This document shows, piece by piece, positions 61,561-64,000 of a stretch of DNA of 64,000 bases. The position numbers were made by a program, and so were the translations under genes. The stretch lies in NCBI GenBank assembly GCA_020073215.1, contig JAIQFO010000005.1:1-64000 (forward strand), in the 5' to 3' direction. How positions within the stretch are numbered: position 1 is the stretch's first letter; the number at the start of each line of letters is the position of its first letter. The stretch is from Terriglobia bacterium. Lineage in GTDB: Bacteria > Acidobacteriota > Terriglobia > Terriglobales > Acidobacteriaceae. The notes below the pieces were generated by a model. It saw nothing but the letters and a program-made list of their open reading frames with translations. It was not told the DNA's origin and did not search any database.

Positions 61561-64000
61561 TCAGGCCGCCACCGTTATCGTGGAGTTCGATATGTTGGTC
61601 ACTGACTTTGCGGAGTCCGATTTCTCCTCTCTCGCAATGCCGCGTTCGACCGCCTGGATGAGATAAGGACGCAGGTGGGCGGGCGGAATAATGTAATTGA
61701 GAGCACCTACGTCCAGAGCCCGCTGCACGCTGTGGACGCGGTCAAACTCAGAGGCCATCTCGCCCAGTTTCTCAGAGTGCACGACTTTGAAGACTTCGTC
61801 CCACTGGGTACGCAAGCGGCCTTTCTCTGCGCCCTCAGCTTGGGCGATCGCCTGGTTCAGCGCTTGCAGGCGGGCATCCTTGCGGGCCCTGGCTTCCACC
61901 TCACTGGCGAACACGACGCCTGCCGCTGGAGCGCCGCCGATCACCGAGGCATACGTTCCCTCCAAGGCGGCCACTTCGACACTTTCATTCAGACCCCGCG
62001 AAAAAACTACGTAGGCGCCTCCGTGATAGCGCGAGATCACGCAAAAGACGACGGGACCTTTGAAGTTGATTACCGCCCTCCCGATTTCGGCGCCGTACTC
62101 AAGTTGCAGTCTGCGCATCGATTCCGGCGAGCCATCGAACCCCGACAGGTTGGCCAGGACCACCACGGGTCGATTATTGCTCGCCGCGTTGATGGCGCGC
62201 GCCACTTTCTTGGAGGATAGCGGGAAGAGCGTGCCGGAAGTCCATTGATCCGGCCCGTCGGCGGGGACAAATCCCAACCGTTGCACTGCCCGCGACTCGA
62301 TACCGATCAGACAAACGGGATAGCCGCCAAGATGCGCATCCCACACGACCGCACTCTCCGCTGCGCGCATGCCGGCCCAGCGCTCGAGCGGAGCGTGGTC
62401 CTGGTCAATGGCCGCCATCATCACTTTGCGGATATCAAAGGATTTCTTGCGCCCAGGGTTGGTCTCGTCCGATAAGATATCGCCGACCAGTTCGAATCCG
62501 TCGTTTCCGTTCCTGCCATGAGGATAGACTCGCACATCGCGATCCAGGGCATCGGCAGTCGTGGCCCGCCGGGGAAAACGTTCGCCCGCAGCCACGTAGG
62601 TGTGGTCATAGTGGCGCAACAGTATGTGGCAGGCTTCATCGATGTCGCGTGCCCAGTACTGCGCCTGGCCGTTGAGACCCATGATGCGGTCGTAGCCGCC
62701 GATGCCTTGATTGTCCTCAGCCGACACGCTGCCGGAATAGTCCAGCGCGCGCTTGCCGGTGAGCACCATCGCCGCTTTCGGCGTCATGATCAGAATGCCC
62801 CGAGTGTGCATGAGCATGGTGGCCTCGGCATTCCAGTAGGGCTGCGCGCCAACATTGATTCCGTTCACCACTAGGTTCACTTCACCGCCCGCTTGCGTGA
62901 ACTCCACCAAGCCCCGGAGCACGCGGGCAATCCAATCCATGTTTTCCACTCCGCTGTCCATCGAGATCTTGGCGCCGGCCGAGATGGGAAACCATTCCAG
63001 GGGAACGCCCTTCGCCTGCGCGAGATCCAAAGCCGCGAGGACGCGCCGGCATTCCGGTTCGGCGATGGCGCCCAGATCCTTGCTGGGATCGCCCAGGACG
63101 AGAACCCGGGTCATGCCCTCGGGATACTGAGCTGTAAAGTTGCGGATGACGCCGACGATGATGTTGGCTTTGTTCTGGCCATAGGGACGGTCGACCGCGA
63201 CCAGACGGCCTTCCGAGTCAAGATCATGCTCGACAAAATCGCCAGCGGGAAATTCGGCCCGCGTGTGTTCGGGATCGGGTGTGAGCATTCTGATGATTTC
63301 GTACGGGTAGATGAGCCCTCGCTGGCGCATGCGGACGACTTTCTGGTCGTATTCGGTCAGGGGTTTGATGGGTTGTAGTTGGGCTCCGGGCCGGAAAGTG
63401 ATGAGCATGCCGCTGCCGCCCGGGCTCGAGATACGCACCACCATATCGCGCAACTCGCCGGTCGCAGGATTGGGAATGCGGGCGCGCACTATCACTTGTT
63501 CCAACCCCAGGCCTTCGGTAGCGGGCGCAAGTTTACGGACAAGATCCCGCAATTCATCCCGCGTAAGATTGAACGGCGGCCACACGTTAAGCAGTATGCG
63601 ATTCCAATGGAGGCGTTGATGGGTCGGCCGCCGCGACTGAAACAGCCGGATGCTGGCCATCGCTTCCATTAACATGCGCTCCAGATGCGGCAGTTGCACG
63701 ATGCGACCCGCCTCATCTCGGACTGGAGTCACGTCGCGCACCTCCGCGCACGCGAACAACCGCTCGTCCTTCGGGTTATCGCGGGCCATGGCATGGAGTA
63801 GGTACACGTCTTCGACCGACGGCAGCCGTTCAATTTTGAAATTGCTAAGCCGCCAAAGATGCAACCGTTCTCCCAACAGGGGATGGATTTTGCGGTAGAG
63901 CTTCTCCTCTTCATACGTATTCTCGCTGGTGGGGCGAAAGGTGAAATGCAAGCCGACTATACCTTGGCGCTGACCGGTGCCGGCGGCGGTCACTACGATG
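61561..64000 (-). CDS. Fused acyl-CoA carboxylase, central and carboxyltransferase part (5' end beyond window)
   Basis: The frame stays open to the window edge, so the N-terminal part (biotin carboxylase and biotin carrier in this family) lies beyond base 64000. Over 800 residues are visible. The first about 300 resemble the central region of eukaryotic single-chain acetyl-CoA carboxylases (ERLFACAEVRD, RILLNVWPPFNL, YPYEIIRML). A carboxyltransferase follows, with DNQGIGGYDRIMG, RAVQRLGFVPADG and the crotonase-like PVVVLANLSGFDGSPESMRR and HGGAYVVFSRGLN segments that build the active site. It makes malonyl-CoA or a branched analogue. A phosphopantetheinyl transferase gene follows 11 bp later. 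Confidence 0.88.
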   Translation of the reverse strand, partial: IVVTAAGTGQRQGIVGLHFTFRPTSENTYEEEKLYRKIHPLLGERLHLWRLSNFKIERLPSVEDVYLLHAMARDNPKDERLFACAEVRDVTPVRDEAGRIVQLPHLERMLMEAMASIRLFQSRRPTHQRLHWNRILLNVWPPFNLTRDELRDLVRKLAPATEGLGLEQVIVRARIPNPATGELRDMVVRISSPGGSGMLITFRPGAQLQPIKPLTEYDQKVVRMRQRGLIYPYEIIRMLTPDPEHTRAEFPAGDFVEHDLDSEGRLVAVDRPYGQNKANIIVGVIRNFTAQYPEGMTRVLVLGDPSKDLGAIAEPECRRVLAALDLAQAKGVPLEWFPISAGAKISMDSGVENMDWIARVLRGLVEFTQAGGEVNLVVNGINVGAQPYWNAEATMLMHTRGILIMTPKAAMVLTGKRALDYSGSVSAEDNQGIGGYDRIMGLNGQAQYWARDIDEACHILLRHYDHTYVAAGERFPRRATTADALDRDVRVYPHGRNGNDGFELVGDILSDETNPGRKKSFDIRKVMMAAIDQDHAPLERWAGMRAAESAVVWDAHLGGYPVCLIGIESRAVQRLGFVPADGPDQWTSGTLFPLSSKKVARAINAASNNRPVVVLANLSGFDGSPESMRRLQLEYGAEIGRAVINFKGPVVFCVISRYHGGAYVVFSRGLNESVEVAALEGTYASVIGGAPAAGVVFASEVEARARKDARLQALNQAIAQAEGAEKGRLRTQWDEVFKVVHSEKLGEMASEFDRVHSVQRALDVGALNYIIPPAHLRPYLIQAVERGIAREEKSDSAKSVTNISNSTITVAA

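Noticed and set aside
1-64000. tRNA, rRNA, insertion sequences or phage genes
   Set aside because: I looked for cloverleaf-like sequence, transposase motifs and structural phage genes and saw none; absence was judged by eye, without tRNAscan or an IS search.

Overview
This is a GC-rich bacterial chromosomal window, densely coded and mostly housekeeping. No phage, IS, CRISPR, rRNA or tRNA gene was recognised. I infer an acidobacterium (Koribacter/Terriglobales-like). The reasons are the mix of Ser/Thr kinases carrying propeller or TPR tails, PilZ proteins, giant multihaem cytochromes and abundant short intergenic hairpin repeats. This taxonomic call rests on general familiarity, not on a search.

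Bases 1-3.6 kb hold a cell-surface sugar block: a glycosyltransferase cut by the window edge, then rfbB, rfbA and rfbC of dTDP-rhamnose synthesis, with no rfbD. Bases 3.6-12.2 kb hold a PilZ-TonB fusion, a sirtuin, a DNA polymerase I with a dead proofreading domain, a histone-deacetylase-family protein, Ffh, a zinc-ribbon protein and a vapBC-like pair with an operator-like palindrome. Bases 12.4-25.3 kb hold dnaK (with a HAIR-like element at its promoter), rlmB, a secreted M1-like metalloprotease, a beta-CASP nuclease, a SIMPL protein, trpD, a MOSC protein, sucCD, ndk and two small enzymes. Bases 25.4-34.2 kb hold purA, mutM, a ROK sugar kinase, the trpS-scpA-scpB-pseudouridine synthase operon and an orphan CpaE-like ATPase. 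Bases 34.4-43.6 kb hold a kinase with a TolB-like propeller, a PilZ protein, an MFS exporter, a sigma-54 two-component system and a secreted seven-bladed kelch protein.

The most striking region is 44.0-54.5 kb. Six genes on the minus strand encode, in order of transcription, a 23-haem cytochrome c, a 28-haem cytochrome c made of 75-residue three-haem repeats, an AMIN-domain outer-membrane beta-barrel, a LolA-like secreted protein, a dihaem cytochrome b membrane protein (two H-x13-H helices) and an FAD/Fe-S oxidoreductase. Together these could form a path from cytoplasmic reductant through the inner membrane and periplasm to the outer membrane. This is a candidate extracellular electron transfer system that I cannot assign to a named one. 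A Ser/Thr kinase is divergently transcribed from its front end.

Bases 57.3-64.0 kb hold a lipid or secondary-metabolite block: an ABC1/UbiB kinase, a GMC oxidoreductase, an Sfp-type phosphopantetheinyl transferase and the C-terminal part of a fused, eukaryote-type acyl-CoA carboxylase that runs off the window. The layout suggests that a polyketide or PUFA-type synthase locus continues beyond base 64000.

At least six families of short intergenic hairpin repeats are scattered between genes. One lies inside the scpA-scpB operon, and one has become the signal-peptide code of a protease gene.
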